64,000 nt of DNA from Allomuricauda sp. ARW1Y1 (GCF_013407935.1 NZ_JACBZU010000005.1:161098-225097), one strand, 5' to 3'. Shown: positions 1 through 8,170, numbered from the stretch's first letter. Notes: generated by a model from the letters alone, not told the origin. Numbers and translations: made by a program.

Positions 1-1454
1 ACATTATCGCCCGTCCAAGTGGCACAGTAACGCTGGGTACCAGCATAGGCCGCCCTAGTAAGCACAAAGGGACGTCGAGGAAACATGTATTTTTTGACCC
101 CTTCGTAAGTGGCCCTTACCATCTGCATGCCATAAACGTTGTGTGCTTTTCTGTGGCTACATGGGTGCCCATCGTAATCGTGGCGTACATCGAGATTGGC
201 CGTTTTGGTAGGCACTTCCATTACAGCAGGTTCATTCATGTCGTTCCAAACACCGCTCACGCCCATATCGGCAATCATCTCTTTGTATAGGCCGGCCCAC
301 CATTCCCGTACTTCTGGATTGGTAAAATCCGGAAATTTGCACTCCCCGGGCCATACTTTTCCCTTAAAATGCGGTCCATCGGCCCTTCTACAAAAGTATC
401 CGTGGTCCATGGCCTGTTGGTACACCCAATAATCGCGGTCTATTTTGATGCCCGGATCAATCATGGTGATGACCTTAAAGCCATCTTCCGCCATTTCCGC
501 TATCATCTTCTTCGGATTGGGGAAATGTTGGTTGTTCCAAGTAAAACAGCGGAACCCTTCCATATAATCGATATCCAAATAAATGGCGTCACACGGAATC
601 TTCAGTTTTCTAAAAGTTGATGCAATATCCCTCACCTTATCCTCTGGAAAATAGCTCCATTTGGATTGATGAAACCCAAGGGCCCATAGTGGCGGAAGCT
701 CAGGAACGCCCGTCAAATCCGTATAAGATTCCACTACATCCTTCATTTTGGGTCCGTAGAAGAAATAATAGTTCATTTCCCCACCATCTGCCCAAAAACT
801 GGTTACGTTCCGTTTCTCGTTGGCAAAATCAAAATAGGTGCTGAAGGAATTGTCGAAAAATATGCCATAGGCAATGCTTTCTTTGAGCCCCACGTAAAAC
901 GGGATGGATTTGTACAAAGGTTCTTGGTCCTTGCCGTAGGCGTAGGAATCGGTTACCCAGTTGTTCACCCGTTTACCCTTCAGGTTGGTGTGCGAGGCCT
1001 TGTCTCCCATACCGTAGTAACTTTCCCCTGCATGGCAAATTTTGCTCATTTTCACCACATTGCCCCCATAATCGAAGTTCTCCTCCCAATGGAAACCAAG
1101 CTCGTCCTCTGCTAAAATTACCCCATCCAGATCTACAATCTGCACTTTGAGGTTGGTCTTGTTGATGTAGATCTTGATCTTCGCCGTGGTGATCACGTAC
1201 TCCGGAATCTCATCTTCCACGGTAAGCTCATTATACCCAAGGTTCACATCTTCACTGATGGCATAGGAAAAATCGGGTTCAAAAACGTGCTCGGTGGCAT
1301 ATCTGAATCGGACAACGCTGTCCCTTAGAATGGTGACTTGCAAAATGACCCCGTTCTGGGTGGTGAAGTATAGTTTGTCGTTTTCCTGTTTAAAATCGAC
1401 TATATGGTTAGGGAACTGATTTCCCGTTCTGGCTATTTCTGTATTGGTTATCAT
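1..1454 (-). CDS. GH31 family alpha-glucosidase, 3' part missing
   Basis: A retaining alpha-glucosidase of glycoside hydrolase family 31, which hydrolyses terminal alpha-glucosidic bonds. The ATG is at 1454 (protein begins MITNTEIART) and the frame runs open to the window edge, so about 484 N-terminal residues are seen and the C-terminus is lost. The N-terminal beta-sandwich covers roughly residues 1-200 and the TIM barrel follows. The nucleophile motif WNDMNEP is visible with Asp near residue 405, and the acid/base Asp lies in a TGDN motif near residue 483, almost at the edge; both catalytic acids are therefore present. There is no signal peptide, so it is probably cytoplasmic. It lies downstream of glgB on the same strand, 96 bp away, which fits use of alpha-glucans or maltodextrins. 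Family assignment is firm; the exact substrate is not visible. Confidence 0.9.
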   Translation of the reverse strand, partial: MITNTEIARTGNQFPNHIVDFKQENDKLYFTTQNGVILQVTILRDSVVRFRYATEHVFEPDFSYAISEDVNLGYNELTVEDEIPEYVITTAKIKIYINKTNLKVQIVDLDGVILAEDELGFHWEENFDYGGNVVKMSKICHAGESYYGMGDKASHTNLKGKRVNNWVTDSYAYGKDQEPLYKSIPFYVGLKESIAYGIFFDNSFSTYFDFANEKRNVTSFWADGGEMNYYFFYGPKMKDVVESYTDLTGVPELPPLWALGFHQSKWSYFPEDKVRDIASTFRKLKIPCDAIYLDIDYMEGFRCFTWNNQHFPNPKKMIAEMAEDGFKVITMIDPGIKIDRDYWVYQQAMDHGYFCRRADGPHFKGKVWPGECKFPDFTNPEVREWWAGLYKEMIADMGVSGVWNDMNEPAVMEVPTKTANLDVRHDYDGHPCSHRKAHNVYGMQMVRATYEGVKKYMFPRRPFVLTRAAYAGTQRYCATWTGDN

Positions 1455-1516
1455 CTATAATCAGTTGAGGCTAGCAAAAGAAACACAAAAGCCTGAATAA
1501 TTAAAAATATGTTTTG

Positions 1517-1552
1517 AAAAGCAATCAACTACAACGTTGTAGCTTTGCTTTT
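1517..1552 (-). terminator. Long hairpin at the 3' end of glgB
   Basis: On the minus strand an outer 8-bp stem (AAAAGCAA with TTGCTTTT) encloses a perfect 14-bp palindrome CTACAACGTTGTAG at 1529-1542. The right arm overlaps the glgB stop codon. Only four T residues follow on the minus strand, so it may be an RNA-stabilising structure or weak terminator between glgB and the GH31 gene rather than a full stop. Confidence 0.45.
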
Positions 1553-3446
1553 ATCGGTATACGACTACGCCCAATGGCGGTAGATTCATCAAAACGGACT
1601 GTTCCTGACCGTTCCAAGAGGTCTTGGAGGGTTTCATGGTCTTTTTGCCCATGCCACTTCCCGAATATTTTTTGTCATCACTGTTAAAAACCAATTTAAG
1701 CGTAGTGCTTTTTGGCACCCCTACCCTATAATTTTCCCTTGGGACCGGGGTGAAGTTGCAAACAATGATCAAGTCGTCCTTTGGGTCGTTGCCTTTCCGA
1801 ATGTACGAAATCACCGAGTTCTCTTGGTCGTTGTACTCAATCCACTGAAAACCTTCTGGCTGGAATTGTTTCTCATAGAGTGCCGGACTTGTTTTGTACA
1901 GTTTGTTCAAATCCTTGATCACCTCCTGTATTCCCGAATGAAAGTCGTACTGGGTCAAATGCCAATCCAAGCTTTCCTGAAAATTCCATTCGGAGGACTG
2001 TCCAAATTCACCTCCCATGAACAACAAATTACCTCCAGGATGGGTAAACATGTAGCCATAAAGCAACCTCAAATTGGCAAAGCGCTGCCATTCATCGCCG
2101 GGCATTCGGTACAGTAAGGATTGTTTACCGTACACAACCTCATCATGGGAAAAGGGCAGCATAAAATTTTCCGTAAAGGCGTAGGTAAGACTAAAACTTA
2201 TGGAGTTCAAATCATACGAACGATGGATTGGGTCTTTTTTAAAGAATTCCAAGGTATCGTGCATCCAGCCCATCATCCATTTCATGCCAAAACCCAGCCC
2301 ACCGTAATGTACAGGTTTGGTAACGCCTGTAAAGGCAGTGGATTCTTCGGCAATGGTCTGTACCCCTTTAAAACTGGCATAGACCTCTTGGTTCATTTCT
2401 TGCAGGAAGGATATGGCTTCTAAATTTTCGTTATTGCCATAGATGTTGGGTTCCCATTCTCCATCTTCACGGGAATAATCCAAATAGAGCATGGAAGCCA
2501 CTGCATCTACCCGAAGGCCGTCCACATGGTACTGGTCGAGCCAAAAAATGGCGTTGCTGATCAAAAATGCCCGTACTTCGTTACGTCCATAGTTAAATAT
2601 CAAACTTTTCCAGTCGGGATGATAACCCCTTCGTCTATCTGGATGTTCATACAGGTGAGATCCGTCGAAAAAGCCCAAACCGTGGGCATCTTCGGGAAAG
2701 TGGGATGGCACCCAATCCAAAATCACCCCAATGCCCCTTTGGTGCAGGGCATCTACCAAAACCTTAAAATCCTCAGGTTTGCCAAAACGCGAGGTCGGCG
2801 CAAAGTAACCCGTTAGTTGATAACCCCAAGAAGGGTCGTAAGGGTACTCCATAACCGGCATAAACTCCACATGGGTAAAGCCCATTTCCTCCACATAATC
2901 GGCCAATTCCTTTGCCATTTCCAAATAACTCAGCGATTGCCAACCATTCTTCTTTTTCCAAGAGCCCAAATGGACCTCATAAACCGAATACGGTTTGTCC
3001 AATGCGTTCTTTTCTTCACGGGTTTCCATCCAGCCGCTGTCCTTCCACTTGTAATTATCGTCCCAGACCAAGGATGCAGTTTGTGGAGGCTGCTCGCAGA
3101 AACGGGCAAAAGGGTCCGCCTTTTCGGTCCAGATATCGTTGTTATGGGATTGTATTTTATATTTGTACTTGATTCCTTTGTCAACTCCCGGAATAAAACC
3201 CTCCCAGATTCCGCTGCTGTCCCAGCGCACATTCAACTGGTGTTCCCCAACAGTCCAATAGTTGAAATCGCCAATTACACTGACCGACTTTGCCGAAGGT
3301 GCCCAAACAGCGAAATACGTCCCTTTCACCCCATCGACTTCGGTGAGGTGCGACCCTAACTTGTCATACAGGCGAAAATGCTTTCCAGATTTAAAAAGAT
3401 CGATATCAAACTCCGTAAAAAAACTGTGTGGAACTACCTTTGACAT
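1551..3446 (-). CDS. glgB: 1,4-alpha-glucan branching enzyme
   Basis: Cytoplasmic enzyme that makes alpha-1,6 branches in glycogen by cutting and transferring alpha-1,4 chains. The frame is open to 3539, but family alignment points to the Met at 3446 (MSKVVPHSFF), giving 631 residues; the 31 codons upstream are Phe/Lys-rich and unlike the family. It is shorter than E. coli GlgB (728 residues) because it has only one N-terminal CBM48 module (about residues 25-115) before the GH13 barrel. Catalytic signatures are present: nucleophile Asp in GLRVDAVASM (near 314), the AEEST glutamate (near 367) and FSHDEV (near 435). A C-terminal beta domain ends the protein. The neighbouring GH31 gene suggests a glucan storage or turnover cluster. 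Confidence 0.95.
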   Translation of the reverse strand: MSKVVPHSFFTEFDIDLFKSGKHFRLYDKLGSHLTEVDGVKGTYFAVWAPSAKSVSVIGDFNYWTVGEHQLNVRWDSSGIWEGFIPGVDKGIKYKYKIQSHNNDIWTEKADPFARFCEQPPQTASLVWDDNYKWKDSGWMETREEKNALDKPYSVYEVHLGSWKKKNGWQSLSYLEMAKELADYVEEMGFTHVEFMPVMEYPYDPSWGYQLTGYFAPTSRFGKPEDFKVLVDALHQRGIGVILDWVPSHFPEDAHGLGFFDGSHLYEHPDRRRGYHPDWKSLIFNYGRNEVRAFLISNAIFWLDQYHVDGLRVDAVASMLYLDYSREDGEWEPNIYGNNENLEAISFLQEMNQEVYASFKGVQTIAEESTAFTGVTKPVHYGGLGFGMKWMMGWMHDTLEFFKKDPIHRSYDLNSISFSLTYAFTENFMLPFSHDEVVYGKQSLLYRMPGDEWQRFANLRLLYGYMFTHPGGNLLFMGGEFGQSSEWNFQESLDWHLTQYDFHSGIQEVIKDLNKLYKTSPALYEKQFQPEGFQWIEYNDQENSVISYIRKGNDPKDDLIIVCNFTPVPRENYRVGVPKSTTLKLVFNSDDKKYSGSGMGKKTMKPSKTSWNGQEQSVLMNLPPLGVVVYR

Positions 3447-3608
3447 AAAAGTGTTTTTAGTGCTTATACAATAATACGCAACTTTAGGGAAGAATACGAT
3501 TTTGATAATCGGTTTGCCATTAAAATCATTTTTTTTCAAAAAGTGGAACGCTTTTTGATTTTAATGCGTTAACAGTTAAAAGTAACACAAATCCAAAATC
3601 CAAAAATC

Positions 3609-4187
3609 ATGAATAAATTTAGTACAATTTTAGGAGCAGTTATCGTTTTTGTTTTCGCGGCTTGCGAAGGCCCACAAGGTCCTCCGGGCTTTGACGGGTT
3701 GGACGGCCTAGATGGAGCTCCTGGCGCTCCAGGTATCCAAGGACAGGTAGTGGAAGTAGAGGGCGTTGACTTTGGCTATGATGCCGAAGCCAATCTCTTC
3801 AGTACCCTGATCACCTTTTCCGATGTGACCAATTTTGAGGTATTCGAATCGGATGCCGTATTGGTATATCGCCACGACGGGGTTATCGATTTAAGCGATG
3901 GTTCCACTGCAGATGCATGGACCCAAATACCACAGAATTATTTTTTGCCAGGTGGAACCATTCAATATGTGTTTTCCCATACTTTTGTGGACCTGGAGCT
4001 GTTTATCGATGGTAATTTTGATTTATCCACCCTTAGCACGGACTTTACGGACAATCAGCTGTTCCGTATCGTATTCATACCGAGCGAATATGCCCAATCT
4101 CCGGATTTTGATGCCTCCAACATTGACAGCGTGATGTCCAAATTACAGATCAATGAAGGACAGGTAATCCAGTTGGACCTTCAATAA
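3609..4187 (+). CDS. Lipoprotein with short collagen-like Gly-X-Y segment
   Basis: Predicted lipoprotein of 192 residues. A signal peptide ends in a lipobox (FAAC, Cys19). Right after the lipidated Cys come about nine Gly-X-Y triplets (residues 21-47: GPQ, GPP, GFD, GLD, GLD, GAP, GAP, GIQ and so on), typical of collagen-like stalks that can trimerise. The remaining 145 residues form an acidic domain with alternating beta-type segments that I do not recognise. By family knowledge such proteins are placed on the cell envelope, with the stalk presenting the C-terminal domain. It is transcribed divergently from glgB, and a strong terminator follows at 4209-4240, so it is probably monocistronic. 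No function can be assigned. Confidence 0.85.
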   Translation: MNKFSTILGAVIVFVFAACEGPQGPPGFDGLDGLDGAPGAPGIQGQVVEVEGVDFGYDAEANLFSTLITFSDVTNFEVFESDAVLVYRHDGVIDLSDGSTADAWTQIPQNYFLPGGTIQYVFSHTFVDLELFIDGNFDLSTLSTDFTDNQLFRIVFIPSEYAQSPDFDASNIDSVMSKLQINEGQVIQLDLQ

Positions 4188-4208
4188 ATCATATAAAAAT
4201 GATATTTT

Positions 4209-4240
4209 AAGTCTCATTGAAAATCAATGGGACTTTTTTT
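4209..4240 (+). terminator. Intrinsic terminator after the collagen-like lipoprotein
   Basis: A 12-bp stem (AAGTCTCATTGA with TCAATGGGACTT, one G-T pair), a loop of three A and a run of T residues to 4240. It closes the 3609-4187 gene before msrB. Confidence 0.85.
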
Positions 4241-4295
4241 ATGGTAATTTTGAAAGGATAGCCATAAAAAGTCGTCCAATCATAAAAAAACAAGA

Positions 4296-4787
4296 ATGGG
4301 AAAAAGATTGCTATTGATTGCATTGGTAGTTCTGACCGGATGCAAGGGAAACTCACAGGAAGAAAAAAAGGAGACCGAAAAAGAAACCACCTTTAAGGTC
4401 AACAAAACGGATGCCGAATGGCGTGCCGAGCTTACCGACATGGAATACTACGTGCTTCGCAAGGCCGCCACAGAGAATGCTTTCTCCAGTGAACTATTGG
4501 ACATTAAGGAAAAGGGCACCTACGTATGCGCCGGTTGTGGCACTCCCCTGTTCAAGAGCGAGCATAAATTTGACTCAGGGACCGGGTGGCCCAGTTTTGA
4601 TAGGGAAATCGAGGGCAATGTGGCCTACGACGTGGATTATAAAATAGGAGTGGCCCGTACCGAAGAGCATTGCGCCGTGTGCGGAGGGCATTTGGGGCAC
4701 GTATTCAACGATGGTCCGCGGAATACCACTGGAAAAAGACACTGCATCAATGGAGCCGCGCTTGATTTTATTCCGGATAACCCATAA
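4296..4787 (+). CDS. msrB: Peptide-methionine (R)-S-oxide reductase, lipoprotein form
   Basis: Reduces the R-epimer of methionine sulfoxide in proteins. Residues 1-16 form a lipoprotein signal peptide with lipobox LTGC (Cys16), so this copy works outside the cytoplasm, probably at the periplasmic face of a membrane. The SelR/MsrB domain spans about residues 37-160: zinc ligands CAGC (Cys78, Cys81) and CAVC (Cys126, Cys129) and catalytic Cys150 in RHCIN. The usual resolving Cys position in SG-x-GWPSF is Thr95 here, unlike the next gene. It is followed after 19 bp by a second msrB, so the two are probably co-transcribed. A possible -7 box TAATTTTG lies at 4245-4252. Confidence 0.93.
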   Translation: MGKRLLLIALVVLTGCKGNSQEEKKETEKETTFKVNKTDAEWRAELTDMEYYVLRKAATENAFSSELLDIKEKGTYVCAGCGTPLFKSEHKFDSGTGWPSFDREIEGNVAYDVDYKIGVARTEEHCAVCGGHLGHVFNDGPRNTTGKRHCINGAALDFIPDNP

Positions 4788-4806
4788 TTTGGCATAAAAA
4801 ATTTCT

Positions 4807-5211
4807 ATGGACAAGAAATATGGGGTAAACAAAACCGAAGAAGAATGGAAACAGCAACTTTCCCCTGAGGAATATTATGTTCTGAGGCAAAAGGGTACCG
4901 AACGGCCCTATACTGGAAAGTTCGACCTTCATTTTGAAGATGGCAACTACCACTGTAAAGCCTGCAATGCCAAACTTTTTGAAAGTGAGCACAAATTTGA
5001 AAGCGGTTGTGGTTGGCCTTCTTTTGATCAAGCTGTTGAAGGCGCCATCGAGTACATTCGCGATACCAGCCATGGTATGGTACGCACTGAAACGGTCTGT
5101 GCCAACTGCGGTAGCCATTTGGGACATGTTTTTAATGATGGGCCTCGGGAAACCACTGGGCAACGGTACTGCATCAATTCAGTGAGCATCGATTTTGACC
5201 CAGAAGGTTAA
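4807..5211 (+). CDS. msrB: Peptide-methionine (R)-S-oxide reductase, cytoplasmic form
   Basis: Second MsrB, 134 residues, with no signal peptide and therefore cytoplasmic. The SelR domain fills the protein: zinc ligands Cys50/Cys53 (CKAC) and Cys98/Cys101 (CANC), catalytic Cys122 in RYCIN, and Cys68 in SGCGWPSF at the position of the resolving cysteine in classical MsrB. It should be recycled by thioredoxin through a Cys68-Cys122 disulfide (family knowledge). It starts 19 bp after the lipoprotein msrB and probably shares its transcript; the pair would repair methionine in two compartments from one operon. Confidence 0.95.
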   Translation: MDKKYGVNKTEEEWKQQLSPEEYYVLRQKGTERPYTGKFDLHFEDGNYHCKACNAKLFESEHKFESGCGWPSFDQAVEGAIEYIRDTSHGMVRTETVCANCGSHLGHVFNDGPRETTGQRYCINSVSIDFDPEG

Positions 5212-5274
5212 ATTCTTCCCCGAACAACCATTTTTTCAGATTTCACAAACGAATCCAAATTTGAGTTTTTCAAC

Positions 5275-5306
5275 TTGGGAAATGGAGATTGATTTGCGTA
5301 CTTTTG
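5275..5306 (+). promoter_or_regulatory. Promoter of lpdA
   Basis: A -33 TTG at 5275-5277 and a perfect -7 box TACTTTTG at 5299-5306 are separated by 21 bp, matching the Bacteroidota consensus (TTTG, 19-21 bp, TAnnTTTG). Transcription would start near 5310, giving a leader of about 45 nt that can form a small hairpin (CTGCC with GGCAG) before the ATG. Confidence 0.75.
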
Positions 5307-5357
5307 CAGCTGCCATTCAACGGCAGGTTTTTATCTAACAACTAAAATCAAAATCTA

Positions 5358-6749
5358 ATGAGCAAGTTCGATATAATTGTTTTGGGAAGTGGTCCAGGTG
5401 GATACGTTACTGCCATCAGGGCATCACAATTAGGTTTCAAAACAGCCATTATAGAAAAGGAAAGTTTGGGAGGTGTATGTCTAAATTGGGGATGTATCCC
5501 AACCAAGGCCCTTCTTAAATCCGCTCAGGTTTTTGAATATCTGAAACATGCCGAAGATTATGGTTTGAATGCCAAAGATGTAAGCCATGATTTTGATGCC
5601 GTTGTCAAGAGAAGCCGAAGCGTGGCCGATGGCATGAGCAAGGGGGTCCAATTCTTGATGAAAAAGAACAAAATCGAGGTCATCAATGGATTTGGAAAAC
5701 TGAAAAAAGGAAAAAAAGTAGAAGTAAAAGCTGAGAACGGTGATACCACCGAGTATTCAGCGGACCATATCATCATCGCCACTGGGGCTCGCAGCCGCGA
5801 GTTGCCTAGCCTTCCCCAAGACGGCAAAAAAGTCATTGGGTACCGTGAGGCCATGACCTTGGAAAAACAGCCCAAGAAAATGATCGTGGTAGGCAGTGGT
5901 GCCATCGGAATGGAGTTTGCCTATTTCTATCACTCCATGGGTACCGAGGTTACTGTAGTGGAATATATGCCGAACATTGTGCCCGTAGAGGACGAGGATA
6001 TTTCCAAACAATTGGAACGTAACTTCAAAAAATCGGGCATCAAAATCAAGACTTCCGCAGAGGTGACCAAGGTGGATACGTCTGGTGATGGCGTTAAAGC
6101 CACGGTAAAGACCCAAAAAGGCGAAGAAGTTTTGGAGGCTGACATCGTACTATCTGCAGTGGGAATCAAAACAAACATCGAGAATATTGGATTGGAAGAT
6201 GTGGGCATCGCCACAGACCGTGACAAAATATTGGTGAACGACTACTACCAAACCAACATACCCGGTTACTTTGCCATTGGCGATGTAACCCCAGGACAGG
6301 CATTGGCGCACGTAGCCTCGGCTGAAGGTATTATTTGTGTAGAAAAATTAGCAGGAATGCACGTAGAGCCCTTGGATTACGGCAACATCCCAGGATGTAC
6401 TTACTGTATCCCCGAAATCGCCTCTGTTGGGTTGACAGAAAAGCAAGCCAAGGAAAAAGGATATGACCTTAAGATTGGTAAATTCCCGTTTTCGGCGAGC
6501 GGTAAGGCCAAAGCCGCAGGAACCCCTGATGGTTTTGTAAAAGTAATCTTTGATGCCAAATACGGAGAATGGTTGGGTTGCCATATGATCGGTGTTGGGG
6601 TAACCGACATGATCGCAGAAGCCGTAGTGGCCAGAAAACTGGAAACCACCGGACATGAAGTACTGAAAGCAGTCCACCCTCACCCTACCATGAGCGAAGC
6701 TGTAATGGAAGCGGTTGCGGATGCTTACGATGAAGTAATCCACCTATAA
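5358..6749 (+). CDS. lpdA: Dihydrolipoyl dehydrogenase (E3)
   Basis: FAD flavoprotein that reoxidises dihydrolipoamide with NAD+ in the pyruvate, 2-oxoglutarate and branched-chain 2-oxoacid dehydrogenase complexes and in glycine cleavage. At 463 residues it has normal length. The N-terminal FAD-binding GSGPGG motif is at 10-15, the redox-active disulfide Cys41/Cys46 lies in GGVCLNWGCIPTK, a second dinucleotide-binding motif (GSGAIG) appears near 180, and the C-terminal dimerisation domain carries the HPHPTMSE active-site His-Glu pair. No E1 or E2 gene is nearby, so it is probably a shared E3. The next gene follows after 3 bp. Confidence 0.95.
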   Translation: MSKFDIIVLGSGPGGYVTAIRASQLGFKTAIIEKESLGGVCLNWGCIPTKALLKSAQVFEYLKHAEDYGLNAKDVSHDFDAVVKRSRSVADGMSKGVQFLMKKNKIEVINGFGKLKKGKKVEVKAENGDTTEYSADHIIIATGARSRELPSLPQDGKKVIGYREAMTLEKQPKKMIVVGSGAIGMEFAYFYHSMGTEVTVVEYMPNIVPVEDEDISKQLERNFKKSGIKIKTSAEVTKVDTSGDGVKATVKTQKGEEVLEADIVLSAVGIKTNIENIGLEDVGIATDRDKILVNDYYQTNIPGYFAIGDVTPGQALAHVASAEGIICVEKLAGMHVEPLDYGNIPGCTYCIPEIASVGLTEKQAKEKGYDLKIGKFPFSASGKAKAAGTPDGFVKVIFDAKYGEWLGCHMIGVGVTDMIAEAVVARKLETTGHEVLKAVHPHPTMSEAVMEAVADAYDEVIHL

Positions 6750-6752
6750 CCT

Positions 6753-7034
6753 ATGCTTAAGATTTTTAGGGCCACTGCTATTTTAGAAGGTATTTCCTAT
6801 CTACTCCTTTTCGGAATGACCATGCCATTGAAGCATTGGGCGGATATTCCTGAACCAAACCAAGTGGTTGGGATGGCACATGGAATATTGTTTATTCTAT
6901 ACGTAGTGGTGGCCATCGTTTTTTGTTGGGAACGCAAATGGAAGCTCAGAAGATTTGTTATACTTTTTATAGCCTCCCTCCTTCCCTTCGGGACGTTTTA
7001 TGCTGACAAAAAGTACTTGAAGGAACTAGCCTAA
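6753..7034 (+). CDS. DUF3817 family small membrane protein
   Basis: A 93-residue integral membrane protein of the DUF3817 family (YdzA-like). Three hydrophobic segments are visible at roughly 8-26, 43-62 and 70-88, with the family's LEGISYLLLF start and a central GMAHGILF motif. No biochemical function is known for the family. It starts 3 bp after lpdA and is probably read on the same message. Its last 9 bp overlap the 3' end of aroQ on the opposite strand. Confidence 0.85.
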   Translation: MLKIFRATAILEGISYLLLFGMTMPLKHWADIPEPNQVVGMAHGILFILYVVVAIVFCWERKWKLRRFVILFIASLLPFGTFYADKKYLKELA

Positions 7035-7442
7035 AAAACTCTGGATGGCCAAATCATAACTCTGCAGGCCAAACCCAAGGATTACTCCTTTAGCGACCGG
7101 TGCTATGTAGGATACATGGCGATATGCCTCGCGCTCATGCGTGTTGGAAATATGCACTTCGATTACGGGTGATTCCACCGCTTTTACCGCATCACCAATG
7201 CCAACGGAGGTATGGGTGTAGGCTGCGGCATTTAAAATGATACCATCGTAATCGAACCCTACTTCCTGTATTTTAGCAATGATTTCCCCTTCAATATTGG
7301 ATTGATAGTACGACAGTTCCACCTCGGGGAATTTGGATTGAAGCGTTGCAAAATAGTCCTGGAAAGTGGTACTCCCATAGATTTCGGGTTCACGCTTTCC
7401 CAAGAGGTTGAGGTTGGGTCCGTTGATGATGATCAATTTCAT
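7026..7442 (-). CDS. aroQ: Type II 3-dehydroquinate dehydratase
   Basis: Third step of the shikimate pathway: dehydration of 3-dehydroquinate to 3-dehydroshikimate by the dodecameric type II enzyme. At 138 residues it has the expected size, with the signature start INGPNLNLLGKREPEIYG (catalytic Tyr in that segment), NAAAYTHTS near 80-90 and the EVHISN motif with its His near 105. A -7 box TATTTTTG (7448-7455) ends only five bases before the ATG, so the message may have almost no leader. The 3' end overlaps the DUF3817 gene by 9 bp. Confidence 0.95.
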   Translation of the reverse strand: MKLIIINGPNLNLLGKREPEIYGSTTFQDYFATLQSKFPEVELSYYQSNIEGEIIAKIQEVGFDYDGIILNAAAYTHTSVGIGDAVKAVESPVIEVHISNTHEREAYRHVSYIAPVAKGVILGFGLQSYDLAIQSFLG

Positions 7443-7447
7443 GCTTT

Positions 7448-7455
7448 CAAAAATA
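7448..7455 (-). promoter_or_regulatory. -7 box of aroQ
   Basis: Perfect TAnnTTTG match (TATTTTTG on the minus strand) ending five bases from the aroQ ATG. No clear -33 TTG is seen at 19-21 bp. Confidence 0.5.
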
Positions 7456-7467
7456 CAATAAAAAGAA

Positions 7468-7578
7468 AAGAGACCGTCTAAAAAGCAGTTTACCTATCAG
7501 TTCGAGCGCCCGCCTGCGGCAGGCAAGCGCTCAACCTGACAAAGCTCAACTATTATTTTGCTTTTTAGATAGCCTCTT
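7468..7578. repeat. Nested inverted-repeat element
   Basis: Outer arms 7468-7487 and 7559-7578 pair at 17 of 20 positions, including 11 uninterrupted pairs (TCTAAAAAGCA with TGCTTTTTAGA). Inside, TCAGTTCGAGCGC at 7497-7509 pairs with GCGCTCAACCTGA at 7527-7539 (11 of 13), and the centre holds GCCTGC/GCAGGC. The whole can form a cruciform. It lies between the aroQ start and the 3' end of the 7600-8061 gene, where it could terminate that gene; the GC-rich core looks like a dispersed palindromic element inserted into a terminator loop. Confidence 0.7.
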
Positions 7579-7599
7579 AATTGTGCTATGTTCTGTTCT

Positions 7600-8061
7600 T
7601 TAATTAATGGCGAATTGAAGTCCAAAGCCGAATGCGCCAACCTCGTTGTCGCCCACATCGCTAAGTACCACAGAAGGGCGCCAATCAAAATTGATGACAA
7701 AGGGCACCCCATCTACTTTAAAGTCGAGCCCCAAATGCGGACGCAATGCAAAAATATTATCCGAATTCTTGATAAAAATAATACTGGGACCAACCCCAGC
7801 GTACCAGCGCAATCCCTTTGCCCTAAAAAATTCCTTGTGATAGGAGTACAAAAAGGTTGCAATGGTGGCATTGTCCTCAAAGCCCAAATCTCCCTGGCCA
7901 ACATGGTTATCGGAAAAAAAGTATTTTCCAGTGGCCCCGAAAAAAGTGGCGTCATCATAAAGGTCAATCCCCAATCCCAGAGCGGCCCGATAATTGGTTT
8001 GGGCCTTTACCGCCAAATGTCCAAGCATTCCAAGTGCAAAAACTAAAAGTAATTTTCTCAT
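7600..8061 (-). CDS. Small outer-membrane beta-barrel protein, unknown
   Basis: Protein of 153 residues with a signal peptide (MRKLLLVFALGMLGHLAVKAQ, cleavage after Ala at about 20) followed by alternating beta-strand segments rich in Gly and aromatic residues and ending in a hydrophobic strand (FGFGLQFAIN), as in small outer-membrane barrels. I do not recognise a named family. It lies 97 bp downstream of another small barrel-like gene on the same strand (8159-8683); the two may be related paralogues. The nested palindrome at 7468-7578 probably ends its transcript. No catalytic motif is visible. Confidence 0.75.
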   Translation of the reverse strand: MRKLLLVFALGMLGHLAVKAQTNYRAALGLGIDLYDDATFFGATGKYFFSDNHVGQGDLGFEDNATIATFLYSYHKEFFRAKGLRWYAGVGPSIIFIKNSDNIFALRPHLGLDFKVDGVPFVINFDWRPSVVLSDVGDNEVGAFGFGLQFAIN

Positions 8062-8130
8062 TTTCTAAACATAATTAATGGTTAATATTCATGGTTTTTT
8101 GCAAGATTTGGGGTTATGAACAGTTACTTT

Positions 8131-8170
8131 TTTACTATCTAAAACAAAAATTTACTATCTAAAACAAAAA
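8131..8170. repeat. Perfect 20-bp tandem duplication over a stop codon
   Basis: Positions 8131-8150 and 8151-8170 are identical. On the minus strand each copy carries the last codons and the stop of the 8159-8683 gene, so the 3' end of that gene is followed directly by a second copy of its own tail. Confidence 0.95.

Noticed and set aside
1..1454. Plus-strand frames at 196-1115
   Set aside because: They are antisense shadows of the GH31 gene, which is continuous on the minus strand and carries both catalytic motifs.
3447..3539. N-terminal extension of GlgB
   Set aside because: The extra 31 residues do not fit the family; the Met at 3446 gives the normal CBM48 start.
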